64,000 nt of DNA from an uncultured Clostridia bacterium (GTDB lineage Bacteria; Bacillota; Clostridia; Oscillospirales; Acutalibacteraceae): the NCBI GenBank assembly GCA_947581635.1, contig CANPVE010000004.1:160983-224982 (forward strand). Direction: 5' to 3'. Positions 25,758 to 33,619 of the stretch are shown piece after piece (within the stretch, counting starts at the first letter, position 1; each line of letters opens with the position of its first letter). The notes beneath the pieces were generated by a model. That model did no database searches. It worked only from the letters and a program-made list of their open reading frames with translations, and was not told where the DNA came from. A program made the position numbers and the translations under genes.

Positions 25758-25960
25758 AATACCGCATCCTTGATCGTCCACAAAAGTTTTCTGCCAAAAT
25801 TCGACATACAAAATCTATGGGTAGATTTTAACACAACGAGTATTATATTTTGTTAATAAACTATTCCATTAAATTGACATTATTGTAATACAAAATAAAA
25901 AGCGGAGTTGCAAAAGCAACCCCACCGTTTGATTCAGAAAATAATGCGGGAATCCAAAAA

Positions 25961-26617
25961 TCAGTTTCTGCGGCCTTCAACGTAGCCTTGACCGCCTATG
26001 ACGACAGCAATCGTCTTGATAAATATAAACAAATCGAATGCAATCGAACGCTTTATCAGATATTCTCTGTCGAAATAGACCTTCTCTTCGGCAGACACAC
26101 AGTCCCTGCCGTTGACCTGCGCCCAGCCTGTCACACCCGGACGAATATCATACACTCCCTCGCGCATACGGAGCTTGTGTATATCGGATTCACCCATGAT
26201 GAGCGGACGAGGACCCACCAAACTCATATCGCCCTTGAACACATTGATAAGCTGGGGAAGTTCGTCAAGGCTGGTCTTGCGAAGAAACCGACCCACAAAA
26301 GTGATGTGCACATAGGGATCAGCCAGATCGGAAGTCGCGGCGTAATGCGGAGCGTCTGTCCTCATGGTGCGGAATTTGTACACATTAAAAAGATTTCCAT
26401 TCTTGCCGACGCGGCTTTGGCTGAATATCACCGTGCCTTCAGAATCCAACTTGATAACTACCGCGATAATGACGAACAACGGACAGAGAAGTACGAGCAA
26501 AACAGACGAAACCAACACATCAAAGGCTCTCTTTATGCATGAATAAACAGGCTTTGTCGAAACGCGAGTATCGTCAAAATAAAGATTCCCCACATAATTC
26601 TCACGTACATTAACCAT
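25961..26617 (-). CDS. Polyprenyl-phosphate sugar-1-phosphate transferase (EPS initiating)
   Basis: This 218-residue protein transfers a sugar-1-phosphate from a nucleotide sugar to undecaprenyl phosphate at the membrane. It has a single hydrophobic re-entrant helix (about 30-55), then the conserved [41 protein letters not shown] and [11 protein letters not shown] blocks of the WcaJ/PglC superfamily. It lacks the N-terminal multi-spanning part of the largest members. No other polysaccharide gene is nearby, so it is an isolated priming enzyme. AGGAGG precedes the ATG. A strong promoter lies about 235 bases upstream. Confidence 0.92.
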   Translation of the reverse strand: MVNVRENYVGNLYFDDTRVSTKPVYSCIKRAFDVLVSSVLLVLLCPLFVIIAVVIKLDSEGTVIFSQSRVGKNGNLFNVYKFRTMRTDAPHYAATSDLADPYVHITFVGRFLRKTSLDELPQLINVFKGDMSLVGPRPLIMGESDIHKLRMREGVYDIRPGVTGWAQVNGRDCVSAEEKVYFDREYLIKRSIAFDLFIFIKTIAVVIGGQGYVEGRRN

Positions 26618-26949
26618 GACAAAGTCCCCTCCTTAAAATCCACAATAACATAGGATAATTCAAAGCGGTGCGGGAATTTTTACCACATATAATATCTCAG
26701 ACATCCCGCATTCCAGCTTGCTTATAGTATAACACAGTATTTATCGAATTTCAATATATTTTTTATGTTTTTTATTTTTTTGTTAAAATTCTCAAAAAAT
26801 AATCACCGTCAGCCGATAAATACTTATTAAATAACGATAAATCGCCAAAAACATGATATACTATATGGTGGTATTTGTCAATAGTTTTGTTCAAAAAAAG
26901 TACACATCACAATAATTATCACATTTTCATGTAACTTTTGGCGAGATTT
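26618..26949. other. Intergenic region with long leader of the sugar transferase gene
   Basis: These 332 AT-rich bases have no gene. They contain a consensus minus-strand promoter at 26853-26881 and therefore an untranslated leader of about 230 bases. I see only weak secondary structure within it. Confidence 0.55.
26853..26881 (-). promoter_or_regulatory. Promoter of the sugar transferase gene
   Basis: On the minus strand TTGACA (26876-26881), 17 bases and TATCAT (26853-26858). Confidence 0.75.
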
Positions 26950-27525
26950 TTAGGTGATTTCGCCAAATTCATACATCTGTGAACATTTCATAAGCTCGCA
27001 TTCCATCTTATCATGGGTAACGAGGATCAGCGCACCGTTGTGATATTCCAAGATCTTCTGAACAATTCGTTCGCGAAGCTCCATATCCAATCCCTTGAAT
27101 GGCTCGTCCATAAGCAACAATTCCGGCTCAAATGCTAGTGCCCGCGCAATATTGACGCGCTGCTTCATTCCGCCCGAAAGGCTGTCGGTGTACGAATCAA
27201 TATCTCCGCCAAGTTCCATCGCCTCCAACAGTTCACAGGCCCTGCCGCTTCCGCAGCCTGAAACCGCTGTGATATTTTCCTTCGCCGTAAGCCACGGCAG
27301 CAGGCGGTATTCCTGAAAAACGTAAGCTATACGTGTGTAGGAACATTCGATTCTTCCGCTGTCAGGCTTTGTCAACCCTGCTATTATATTGAGAATCGTG
27401 CTTTTGCCGCCGCCTGACGGTCCCAATATGCAGGCGCGCCCGCCATCGGGTAAATCAAGAGAAAAGCCGTCCAGTACCTTTTTTTCACCAAATGACTTGC
27501 ATATGTCAGTCATAATGAGCGGCAT
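26950..27525 (-). CDS. ABC transporter ATP-binding protein (SsuB/TauB-like)
   Basis: This is a compact 191-residue nucleotide-binding subunit with Walker A GPSGGGKST, Q-loop FQEYRLLPW, signature LSGGMKQR, Walker B LLLMDEPF and the switch His in LVTHD. It is shorter than usual (about 240) because the C-terminal tail is missing. It overlaps the permease gene by one base (ATGA-type junction at 27525) and completes a three-gene importer of the nitrate/sulfonate/taurine class. Confidence 0.93.
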   Translation of the reverse strand: MPLIMTDICKSFGEKKVLDGFSLDLPDGGRACILGPSGGGKSTILNIIAGLTKPDSGRIECSYTRIAYVFQEYRLLPWLTAKENITAVSGCGSGRACELLEAMELGGDIDSYTDSLSGGMKQRVNIARALAFEPELLLMDEPFKGLDMELRERIVQKILEYHNGALILVTHDKMECELMKCSQMYEFGEIT

Positions 27526-28292
27526 TATTTCTCCCTCCTAGCCAAGTGAAATCTGGCGCTGAATTTTTCGGCCGCCCATACAAAGAGTTTCTCCAATATC
27601 AGACTTAATATTATCACAACGGCGGTCCAGGCAAATAAATCCGCCGTTTCAAGATATATCTTGGAATAATAAAGCTGCCTTCCTATAGAATCCTTGGTGA
27701 CGCCGATAACCTCTGCGGCAACTCCGGCCTTCCACGCAAGTCCAAGAGACGTGCGGCACGCCGCCATGAAGTATGGCATTACCGACGGAATGTAAATTTT
27801 GGTCAGCCTTTTTCTCTTGCTCATGCCAAACACCTGCGCCATTTCCAGCAGTTTGGGATCGACCATGTGTATTCCCTCATACACGTTGGAATACATCACA
27901 GGCAATACCATCAAAAATCCTATAAATATCGGAACATTCTGTCCTGTGAGCCACACCAGCGCCAATATTATAAATGAGGCCACGGGGGTAGATTTTATCA
28001 CGGTTATAGCCGGAGAAAAAAATTCGCGTGCAAATTCAAACACCGAACAAAGCACTGCTATCAGCGTTCCCACAACGCCGCCCAAGGCAAAACCCGCTAT
28101 TATCCTTCCGAGCGAACCGATGGAGTATTCCCAGAATTCCGCCGTCTGACCAAGTTCAAACAACCTATGCAACACGGTAAGCGGCGAAACCACCAGCAGC
28201 TCCATACCCACGCCAATATAGACAAGCTGCCACAGCACCAGCCAAAGTACTGCGACAGCCATCTTTATCGCTATTTTTTTTAATTTAGCCAC
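27525..28292 (-). CDS. ABC transporter permease (SsuC/TauC-like)
   Basis: This 255-residue integral membrane protein has about six predicted helices. The coupling EAA loop is readable as EMAQVFGMSKRKRLTKIYIPSVMPYFMAAC. It is the BPD_transp_1 superfamily permease of sulfonate, taurine or thiamine-precursor importers. It lies between its binding protein and ATPase genes. The ligand is not evident. Confidence 0.93.
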   Translation of the reverse strand: MAKLKKIAIKMAVAVLWLVLWQLVYIGVGMELLVVSPLTVLHRLFELGQTAEFWEYSIGSLGRIIAGFALGGVVGTLIAVLCSVFEFAREFFSPAITVIKSTPVASFIILALVWLTGQNVPIFIGFLMVLPVMYSNVYEGIHMVDPKLLEMAQVFGMSKRKRLTKIYIPSVMPYFMAACRTSLGLAWKAGVAAEVIGVTKDSIGRQLYYSKIYLETADLFAWTAVVIILSLILEKLFVWAAEKFSARFHLARREK

Positions 28293-28307
28293 TTTGCGTT
28301 TAAATTA

Positions 28308-29351
28308 TCAGCCGACGTAATAAAATGCATCATCAGGGTTTTCACCGCCGACAGACTGGGGATCTGCCGCAAGCAGCACATCGATAAAGCCGGAAACCCC
28401 GCTTTTCATTTCTTCGCCCGTCCTGCAAACAAGATTGCAGTTCGGAATTGCCTGCTTCGCAAGGTTCTCATTTGGGATAATGCCCAGCTCGACAACCTGA
28501 GCGACAGTAGTATCAGGATCATTTATAGCCGCGTCGGTAGAACCTGCAAAATCATTGAGGAAAGTCTTGAACGCGCCTTCGTTCTTTTCAAGCCAATCCG
28601 AACGAACTACGACAACGCCCTGTGCGATTTCCGTGTCGCACACCTTGCTCCATTCGCCCTGAATATCGTCAAGATTGAATTCTTTTCCAGCCTGCTTAAG
28701 CTGACCCTTGATGGCCGTAGCCTTAGGCTCGGGAACCATTATAGTGCTGACGTCACCGCTTACGATTTTGGCGGTAAGCTCATCAACGGTGTAGTCAAAG
28801 TTCACCTTTGCATTAACATTGTTTTTGGCAATGAGATAATTGAGAATGTACTCAGGATTTGAACCTTGAACAGACGATGGAGCATAAATCGTCTTGCCGT
28901 CAAGATCCGCCAATGACTTGACGTTGCCTGAAGTGTCTATCATATACAGGACACCCAACGTGCTGACAGCAGCTACCTTAATCTTGCCGTCTGTAACCTT
29001 GTAGAGCTTCGCCGCAAGATTCGTGGGTATACATGCCACGTCAACATCACCCGAAGAAATCTTTGCCACCATCTGGGTTGGCTCATCCACAAATGAGGCG
29101 TCATAGGTATTGACGTACTCCTTTGCATCGTCGGCATAAGCGTCGGTGAACGTCGCTTTTTCGGCGGCAAGTCTCGCCATTGAAACACCCGTAGGACCGT
29201 AAAGCGCTCCCACCTTGACTTCTGTGCTCACCTGAGATTTGCCGGAATCACTGGGCGAAACGTCCACAGTCTTCTTCGAGCCACACGCCGCCATGGCCGC
29301 GACCATTACCAACGACAGAAACGCCGCCGTAACTTTTGAAATTGTCTTCAT
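28308..29351 (-). CDS. ABC transporter substrate-binding lipoprotein (SsuA/NMT1-like)
   Basis: The 347-residue protein has a lipoprotein signal (hydrophobic 8-20, lipobox MAACGSKK with Cys 23) and a type II binding fold with KVGALYGPTGVSMARLAAEKA, SSGDVDVACIPTNLAAKLYK and DLDGKTIYAPSSVQGSNPEYIL. The wording fits the ABC nitrate/sulfonate/aliphatic-sulfonate periplasmic family (NMT1-like). It is the first gene of the importer operon. A 19-bp palindrome lies just upstream, between it and its putative regulator. Confidence 0.92.
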   Translation of the reverse strand: MKTISKVTAAFLSLVMVAAMAACGSKKTVDVSPSDSGKSQVSTEVKVGALYGPTGVSMARLAAEKATFTDAYADDAKEYVNTYDASFVDEPTQMVAKISSGDVDVACIPTNLAAKLYKVTDGKIKVAAVSTLGVLYMIDTSGNVKSLADLDGKTIYAPSSVQGSNPEYILNYLIAKNNVNAKVNFDYTVDELTAKIVSGDVSTIMVPEPKATAIKGQLKQAGKEFNLDDIQGEWSKVCDTEIAQGVVVVRSDWLEKNEGAFKTFLNDFAGSTDAAINDPDTTVAQVVELGIIPNENLAKQAIPNCNLVCRTGEEMKSGVSGFIDVLLAADPQSVGGENPDDAFYYVG

Positions 29352-29380
29352 AATCACAATTCCTTCCTTAAAAATAAATA

Positions 29381-29411
29381 ATTATATTCCAAAGCAGGTG
29401 ATACACCTGCT
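29381..29411 (-). promoter_or_regulatory. Palindrome and -10 box before the importer operon
   Basis: AGCAGGTG and CACCTGCT (29393-29400 and 29404-29411) form a perfect palindrome around ATA. On the minus strand it is followed by TATAAT (29381-29386) with no recognisable -35. This may be an operator or an activator-dependent promoter for the ABC genes; a small hairpin terminator for the regulator is the alternative. Confidence 0.45.
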
Positions 29412-29430
29412 CTCAAATAACGAAACCAAT

Positions 29431-30117
29431 TCATTGCTTTTGCAGACCCTGCATATCAAGTATTGTTATGAGCTTACCGCTGCGCGATATGATTCCGGAA
29501 TCCTCCAGCGTCCCCAACGCTCGGTAAAGCGACGCACGCGACACTCCAAGCCTGTTGGCCAGCTCGACGCAGCTCTTCAATTTAACCACAAAGCTGCCGC
29601 CCTCCTGATAGAACTCGTTGAGAAGAAAATCCGCCAGCTTGCTCTCACAGCTACCGCAGGATAGAGTGCGTATGCGCCTGTTGAGAAAACCAACGCGCTC
29701 CGTAAAAAATCCCAGGCAGTTAGCGGCAATTTGGGGATAATCCCTCATAAGTGATTCGATCCCGCAGGCTGTGATAAATGCAATTCTGCACCTTCCAACC
29801 GTGATAACGGCGCATTGAGGCACATTCCCACAGCGACCTGTCAGCGCGGCTATATCAAATATCCCGCGCCTGCTTACGACGTTGAGCAGTACCGAACCTC
29901 CCTCGCCGCCCGAAAATATCTTGACCGAGCCGGTAATCACCACACTCCAGCAATTAACCCTAAGTTCGCGGGGAATCTCTTCGCCGCCCGTAAAATCGCA
30001 GACGCTCACACCCGACGAATCAAGATAATTCCGCACCATGTCTTCGCCACATCTGTCAAAAAGACAGCAACCGAGCGCCTCATTAAAATCATTGGCATTA
30101 AATTCACTTTTAACCAC
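29431..30117 (-). CDS. Crp/Fnr-family transcriptional regulator
   Basis: This protein of about 228 residues has an N-terminal cyclic-nucleotide-binding-like barrel (about 10-120) and a C-terminal winged helix with SCVELANRLGVSRASLYRALGTLEDSGII, the Crp/Fnr recognition helix. Several cysteines (GCCLFDRC and LSCGSCESK) could sense redox, but no FNR cluster pattern is clear. The best start is a GTG at 30117, 8 bases from GGAGG; the longer ATG frame from 30168 has no ribosome-binding site. It sits directly upstream of the SsuABC-like operon, same strand, and probably controls it. Confidence 0.88.
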   Translation of the reverse strand: MVKSEFNANDFNEALGCCLFDRCGEDMVRNYLDSSGVSVCDFTGGEEIPRELRVNCWSVVITGSVKIFSGGEGGSVLLNVVSRRGIFDIAALTGRCGNVPQCAVITVGRCRIAFITACGIESLMRDYPQIAANCLGFFTERVGFLNRRIRTLSCGSCESKLADFLLNEFYQEGGSFVVKLKSCVELANRLGVSRASLYRALGTLEDSGIISRSGKLITILDMQGLQKQ

Positions 30118-30189
30118 GGTAACTTCCTCCAATGCCTTTGATTTCCTCGAAATTAAAAACTGTATCATTTAATACAATTTTCGGATATG

Positions 30190-30218
30190 ATTATAAGCGA
30201 TTGTTAATCATTTGTCAA
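30190..30218 (-). promoter_or_regulatory. Consensus promoter of the Crp/Fnr regulator
   Basis: On the minus strand a perfect TTGACA (30213-30218), N17, TATAAT (30190-30195). Confidence 0.85.
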
Positions 30219-30317
30219 GCCTGTTTCTAATTTTTTTCAAGTTTATTTCATCATGGAATTCCATATTTAATCGCTGACCATCAGTTGACATATTCAAAAA
30301 CACAAATCAATTAGAGG

Positions 30318-30346
30318 TTGAATTAAAACTCAATTTATGTTATAAT
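30318..30346 (+). promoter_or_regulatory. Promoter of the DUF1836 gene
   Basis: TTGAAT (30318-30323), 17 bases and TATAAT (30341-30346), 64 bases before the start. Confidence 0.75.
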
Positions 30347-30409
30347 ACGTTTGAGAAACGATTTTAGTAATTGCAGTAATCTTCAAAAACAAGGAGTTCG
30401 GATTTTATT

Positions 30410-30973
30410 ATGGACGACGCTAAAAACGAATTGGATGATCTTAAGGAATGGTGCGAAAGGCTCTCTTCGTTTGAAGTTGGAAACTGGGAAGAATGGCCGG
30501 ATATAGACCTTTACATGGATCAGGTGATATCATATCTGGAACGGTACATGGACTACTTCCGCATATACGACGAAGAAAAGATAATCACGCCGTCAATCAT
30601 AAACAACAACACCAAGGACGGAGTGCTTCCCAAGCCGGTCAAAAAAAAATACCCGCGCGCCCTGCTCAGCAACCTTCTGATGTTCTGCATCACGCGTCAG
30701 GTGTTGTCGGGTCAGGAGCTTACCGCAATGCTGCGTGAGCTTAACTCTACGGAGGATTTTTCGGAAATACACGAACAATTTGGCCAGACGCTCGAATCCG
30801 AGCTTGCCAGAACTGTGTCAACGGTTTCTCGCCGCACCGACGGTTTCAATTCAGCAAATCGACAGCAGCTTGCACGCGTGGCAATGGAACTTTCGCTCGA
30901 GGCGTTCTCGGCAGGTACGGCGGCGCGCAAAATTCTCTCGGAACTCAAAACGGGCAGCACCGAAAACGGATAA
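30410..30973 (+). CDS. DUF1836-domain protein
   Basis: This 187-residue protein shows the DUF1836 pattern WEEWPDIDLYMDQVISYLERY, then ITPSIINNNTKDGVLPKPVKKKYPRALLSNLLMFCI. The first part resembles a MerR-like winged helix (a conserved DNA-binding start), so a regulatory role is plausible, but the family is uncharacterised. The C-terminal 80 residues are helical and variable. It is monocistronic with its own promoter and terminator. Confidence 0.88.
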   Translation: MDDAKNELDDLKEWCERLSSFEVGNWEEWPDIDLYMDQVISYLERYMDYFRIYDEEKIITPSIINNNTKDGVLPKPVKKKYPRALLSNLLMFCITRQVLSGQELTAMLRELNSTEDFSEIHEQFGQTLESELARTVSTVSRRTDGFNSANRQQLARVAMELSLEAFSAGTAARKILSELKTGSTENG

Positions 30974-30987
30974 TTATAATTTTATTT

Positions 30988-31035
30988 AAAAGGCAGGATC
31001 TTCACACAAGCTTGTGCAAGATCCTGCCTTTTTAT
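30988..31035 (+). terminator. Terminator of the DUF1836 gene
   Basis: AGGCAGGATCTT pairs perfectly with AAGATCCTGCCT, enclosing CACAAGCTTGTG, and is followed by TTTTT. Confidence 0.9.
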
Positions 31036-31122
31036 TCATAACTAAATTGTCAACCGATATGGTCCCACATTCCCGACGAATTTCGGCTTATCACAAAGGC
31101 AAATCGGAAGATAAAATGCGAA

Positions 31123-31563
31123 TTAATTCCTGAATATAAACCAAATCCAACTTGCCAATATTGCTATTTGCACCACAATCGCCCACGGATATTTGACAAA
31201 AAATCCAAGTATCGCCACAAACGCGCACGGCTGCCACAGAATTATAACGCCGCATACCACAGCTGTTATCGCGGCGATCAACACCGCGCCCGCCGCAGCG
31301 TCTTTCGCAGCACCTGCTGCCGTATTGAATTCGCCTGTCGAATCTACCGCCCGTTCAATTGCGGTGTTTACTGCTTCCAACGAAATAACCAATCCGCAGA
31401 GCATTATGAGAATACAGATCTCCGCTCCGGTGAGGTCAAAAAATGGCATATACGCAAAAAGATGGAACGCAACCGCCAGGTGAAAACGGAAGTTGCGTTC
31501 CTCTCTAATGCATATGACTATTCCGTCAAAGGCGTAAACAAATCCTTTGAAAAATTTTTTCAC
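31123..31563 (-). CDS. dgkA: Diacylglycerol kinase family protein (undecaprenol kinase)
   Basis: This 146-residue integral membrane protein has three to four helices and the family core NFRFHLAVAFH and SLEAVNTAIERAVD (catalytic Glu in the NTAIE segment). The Gram-positive enzymes phosphorylate undecaprenol to recycle the wall carrier lipid. It ends the phoH-ybeY-dgkA row, a conserved Firmicutes arrangement usually continued by era and recO, which are not here. Confidence 0.93.
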   Translation of the reverse strand: MKKFFKGFVYAFDGIVICIREERNFRFHLAVAFHLFAYMPFFDLTGAEICILIMLCGLVISLEAVNTAIERAVDSTGEFNTAAGAAKDAAAGAVLIAAITAVVCGVIILWQPCAFVAILGFFVKYPWAIVVQIAILASWIWFIFRN

Positions 31564-31584
31564 GCTCCAAACCTCAAACCAACT

Positions 31585-32109
31585 TTAGAGTTCATCGTCG
31601 GATTCGGGAACGTAGCTGCCGTTGCGCGGAAGTCCGAGGGACACCATAACGGTTTCCTCCTTCTCTCTCATACGCACGGCTTCAATGCCGCCCTGCTCAT
31701 GGTCATATCCAAGCAAATGAAGCATTGAATGTACAGTAAGATAGCCTATCTCGCGCTGAAGCGAATGACCGTACTTCTTGGCCTGCTCCACGGCTATAGG
31801 CACACACAGCACAATATCGCCCAACTGCTTTGCATTGGTGGCGGGATTCACGTCGTAGTTGCCGTCTACGCCGAGCGGGAATGAGAGCACGTCTGTGGGA
31901 TAGTCTTTTCCCCGAAATTTGGAATTAAGCCGCCGTATCTCATCGCCGTCAACAAATGACACGCTTACTTCACATGAACCCGGGATCTTCTCCAGCTGCA
32001 ACACAGCGTTGCAACATCTCCTGATAAGAAGGCGAATCCCTGTGGGAATCTTGATCACCTTTTGTCTGTCAGATATTATAACCTTTGTTTTATTGCTGTT
32101 GTTATCCAT
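31585..32109 (-). CDS. ybeY: Endoribonuclease YbeY (rRNA maturation)
   Basis: This 174-residue single-strand endoribonuclease acts in 16S rRNA maturation and ribosome quality control. The zinc motif HSMLHLLGYDH gives three His. The central SFVDGDEIRRLNSKFRGKDYPTDVLSFP is diagnostic. The ATG at 32109 overlaps the phoH stop and has AGGAGG about 12 bases upstream. A longer frame (to 32181) runs inside phoH and is not used. It is cotranscribed with phoH and dgkA. Confidence 0.95.
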   Translation of the reverse strand: MDNNSNKTKVIISDRQKVIKIPTGIRLLIRRCCNAVLQLEKIPGSCEVSVSFVDGDEIRRLNSKFRGKDYPTDVLSFPLGVDGNYDVNPATNAKQLGDIVLCVPIAVEQAKKYGHSLQREIGYLTVHSMLHLLGYDHEQGGIEAVRMREKEETVMVSLGLPRNGSYVPESDDEL

Positions 32110-33082
32110 GTTTGCGTTTGGCCTCCTCACTCTTTTCGTAAGCCTTGATGATATCCTGCACCAGCTTATGGCGAACCACATCTCTACCGCTGAATCTCAC
32201 TATGGCAATATCATCAATATTATTCAAAATTCGGACAACCTCAGAAAGTCCAGATTTTTTCCCGTCGGGCAGGTCGATTTGGGTAATATCACCGTTAATC
32301 ACCATTTTGGAGTGAAATCCCAGACGGGTCAAAAACATTTTCATTTGTTCGCGAGAGGTGTTCTGCGCCTCATCCAGTATAATAAAGCTGTCGTCAAGGG
32401 TCCTTCCGCGCATATAGGCAAGCGGCGCAACCTCTATGGTGCCGCGTTCAAGATAGCGTTGATAACTCTCGGAACCCAGCATATCAAACAGCGCGTCATA
32501 GAGCGGTCGAAGGTACGGATCTATTTTTGATTGGAGATCGCCCGGCAAAAAACCCAGCTTCTCCCCCGCCTCAACCGCAGGACGCGTGAGAATTATCCTG
32601 TCCACCTCACCCCGCCTGAATGCCGCGACTGCCATCGCGACGGCGAGATAGGTCTTGCCAGTGCCGGCAGGTCCTACACCGAAAGTTATGGAATGTTTGG
32701 CTATGGCGTCAACATAATTGCTTTGTCCGATGGTTTTCGGCTTTATCGGCTTGCCTTTAGCGGTGATGCAAACACATTCGTCAGGCAGCTGCTCAAGCAT
32801 TCCGTCAAGATCTCCGGCATCGTCGTCAACGATGGATATGCAGTATCTCACAGCTTGTTCGTCCAGCTCGTCGCCGCGTGACAACCTGCCAAGCATATAA
32901 TTCACCGCCTTGACGGCGCGCCGCACATTTTCTTCACGCTCACCTGTAATCTTGATTTCCGAGCCGCGTGTGATAATGCTTATGCGGAAAGTTCTCTCAA
33001 GCAGCCTGATATTTTCGTCAAAGCTGCCGAAAAGACCGGCAGCATACTCCAACCTCTCGATATGCACGGTTTCCTCGTACAA
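32102..33082 (-). CDS. phoH: PhoH-family ATPase (PhoL/YbeZ type)
   Basis: This protein of about 326 residues has an N-terminal KH-like RNA-binding region (about 1-115) and a P-loop domain with Walker A GPAGTGKTYLA, the acidic LTRPAVEAGEKLGFLPGD block and Walker B SFIILDEAQN. It functions with YbeY in rRNA metabolism. The start codon is a TTG. The one at 33082 is 10 bases from GAGGAG and preferred; another at 33088 is only 4 bases away. Confidence 0.94.
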   Translation of the reverse strand: MYEETVHIERLEYAAGLFGSFDENIRLLERTFRISIITRGSEIKITGEREENVRRAVKAVNYMLGRLSRGDELDEQAVRYCISIVDDDAGDLDGMLEQLPDECVCITAKGKPIKPKTIGQSNYVDAIAKHSITFGVGPAGTGKTYLAVAMAVAAFRRGEVDRIILTRPAVEAGEKLGFLPGDLQSKIDPYLRPLYDALFDMLGSESYQRYLERGTIEVAPLAYMRGRTLDDSFIILDEAQNTSREQMKMFLTRLGFHSKMVINGDITQIDLPDGKKSGLSEVVRILNNIDDIAIVRFSGRDVVRHKLVQDIIKAYEKSEEAKRKHG

Positions 33083-33088
33083 AGCCAA

Positions 33089-33619
33089 AAGACTCCTCTC
33101 ACGTTTTAGAAATTACTGATTAAAACCGATCAGCCAACCACATCTCAGCCGCGAAACACGTCGAATGAGCGAAAAAACGACAGCAATCTCACAGCCCGAC
33201 TGGTATAACGATCTGTTTTACCTTACAAGTATATCACATATTTTTAAAATAGTCACTATTTTTTTTGAAAAAAAAACAAAATTTTATAGTTTTTTTATAT
33301 TTTTTATTATCTTTTACCATAAAACAGTTGTCTTATCCACTAAATTCGACAAATAATTTTAAATTTTGTGAAAATATTATAATACTGTATTAATTTATAA
33401 AAAGATGGAAGACAGCAATTTGAAAATAAATTAAGTCAAAAATAAGTGTAAAAATTTACAAAAAATTTTAAGATAAGTCCGCGTATTTCTTCACTTAAGA
33501 TTGCTGTTTTTTGTCGTACGAGGTTTAAAACAAAAAAATAATATGCTATAATTATGGCGATTGATTTTTAATGCATTATTATAATTTCCGAATCGGAAGT
33601 AAAAAAAGAGGTATTTTGA
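33089..33619. other. AT-rich intergenic region before typA
   Basis: About 530 bases between divergent phoH and typA are very AT-rich (long A/T runs around 33250-33480). A 63-codon plus-strand frame at 33165-33356 has a composition like background and no ribosome-binding site. The only signal I trust is the typA promoter near 33544. Confidence 0.55.
33524..33552 (+). promoter_or_regulatory. Extended -10 promoter of typA
   Basis: TGCTATAAT (33544-33552) is an extended -10 element; the -35 box (TTTAAA, 33524-33529) is weak. The start codon follows 67 bases later. Confidence 0.6.

Noticed and set aside
33165..33356. Small AT-rich plus-strand frame before typA
   Set aside because: Phe/Ile/Lys composition expected from random AT-rich DNA; no ribosome-binding site.
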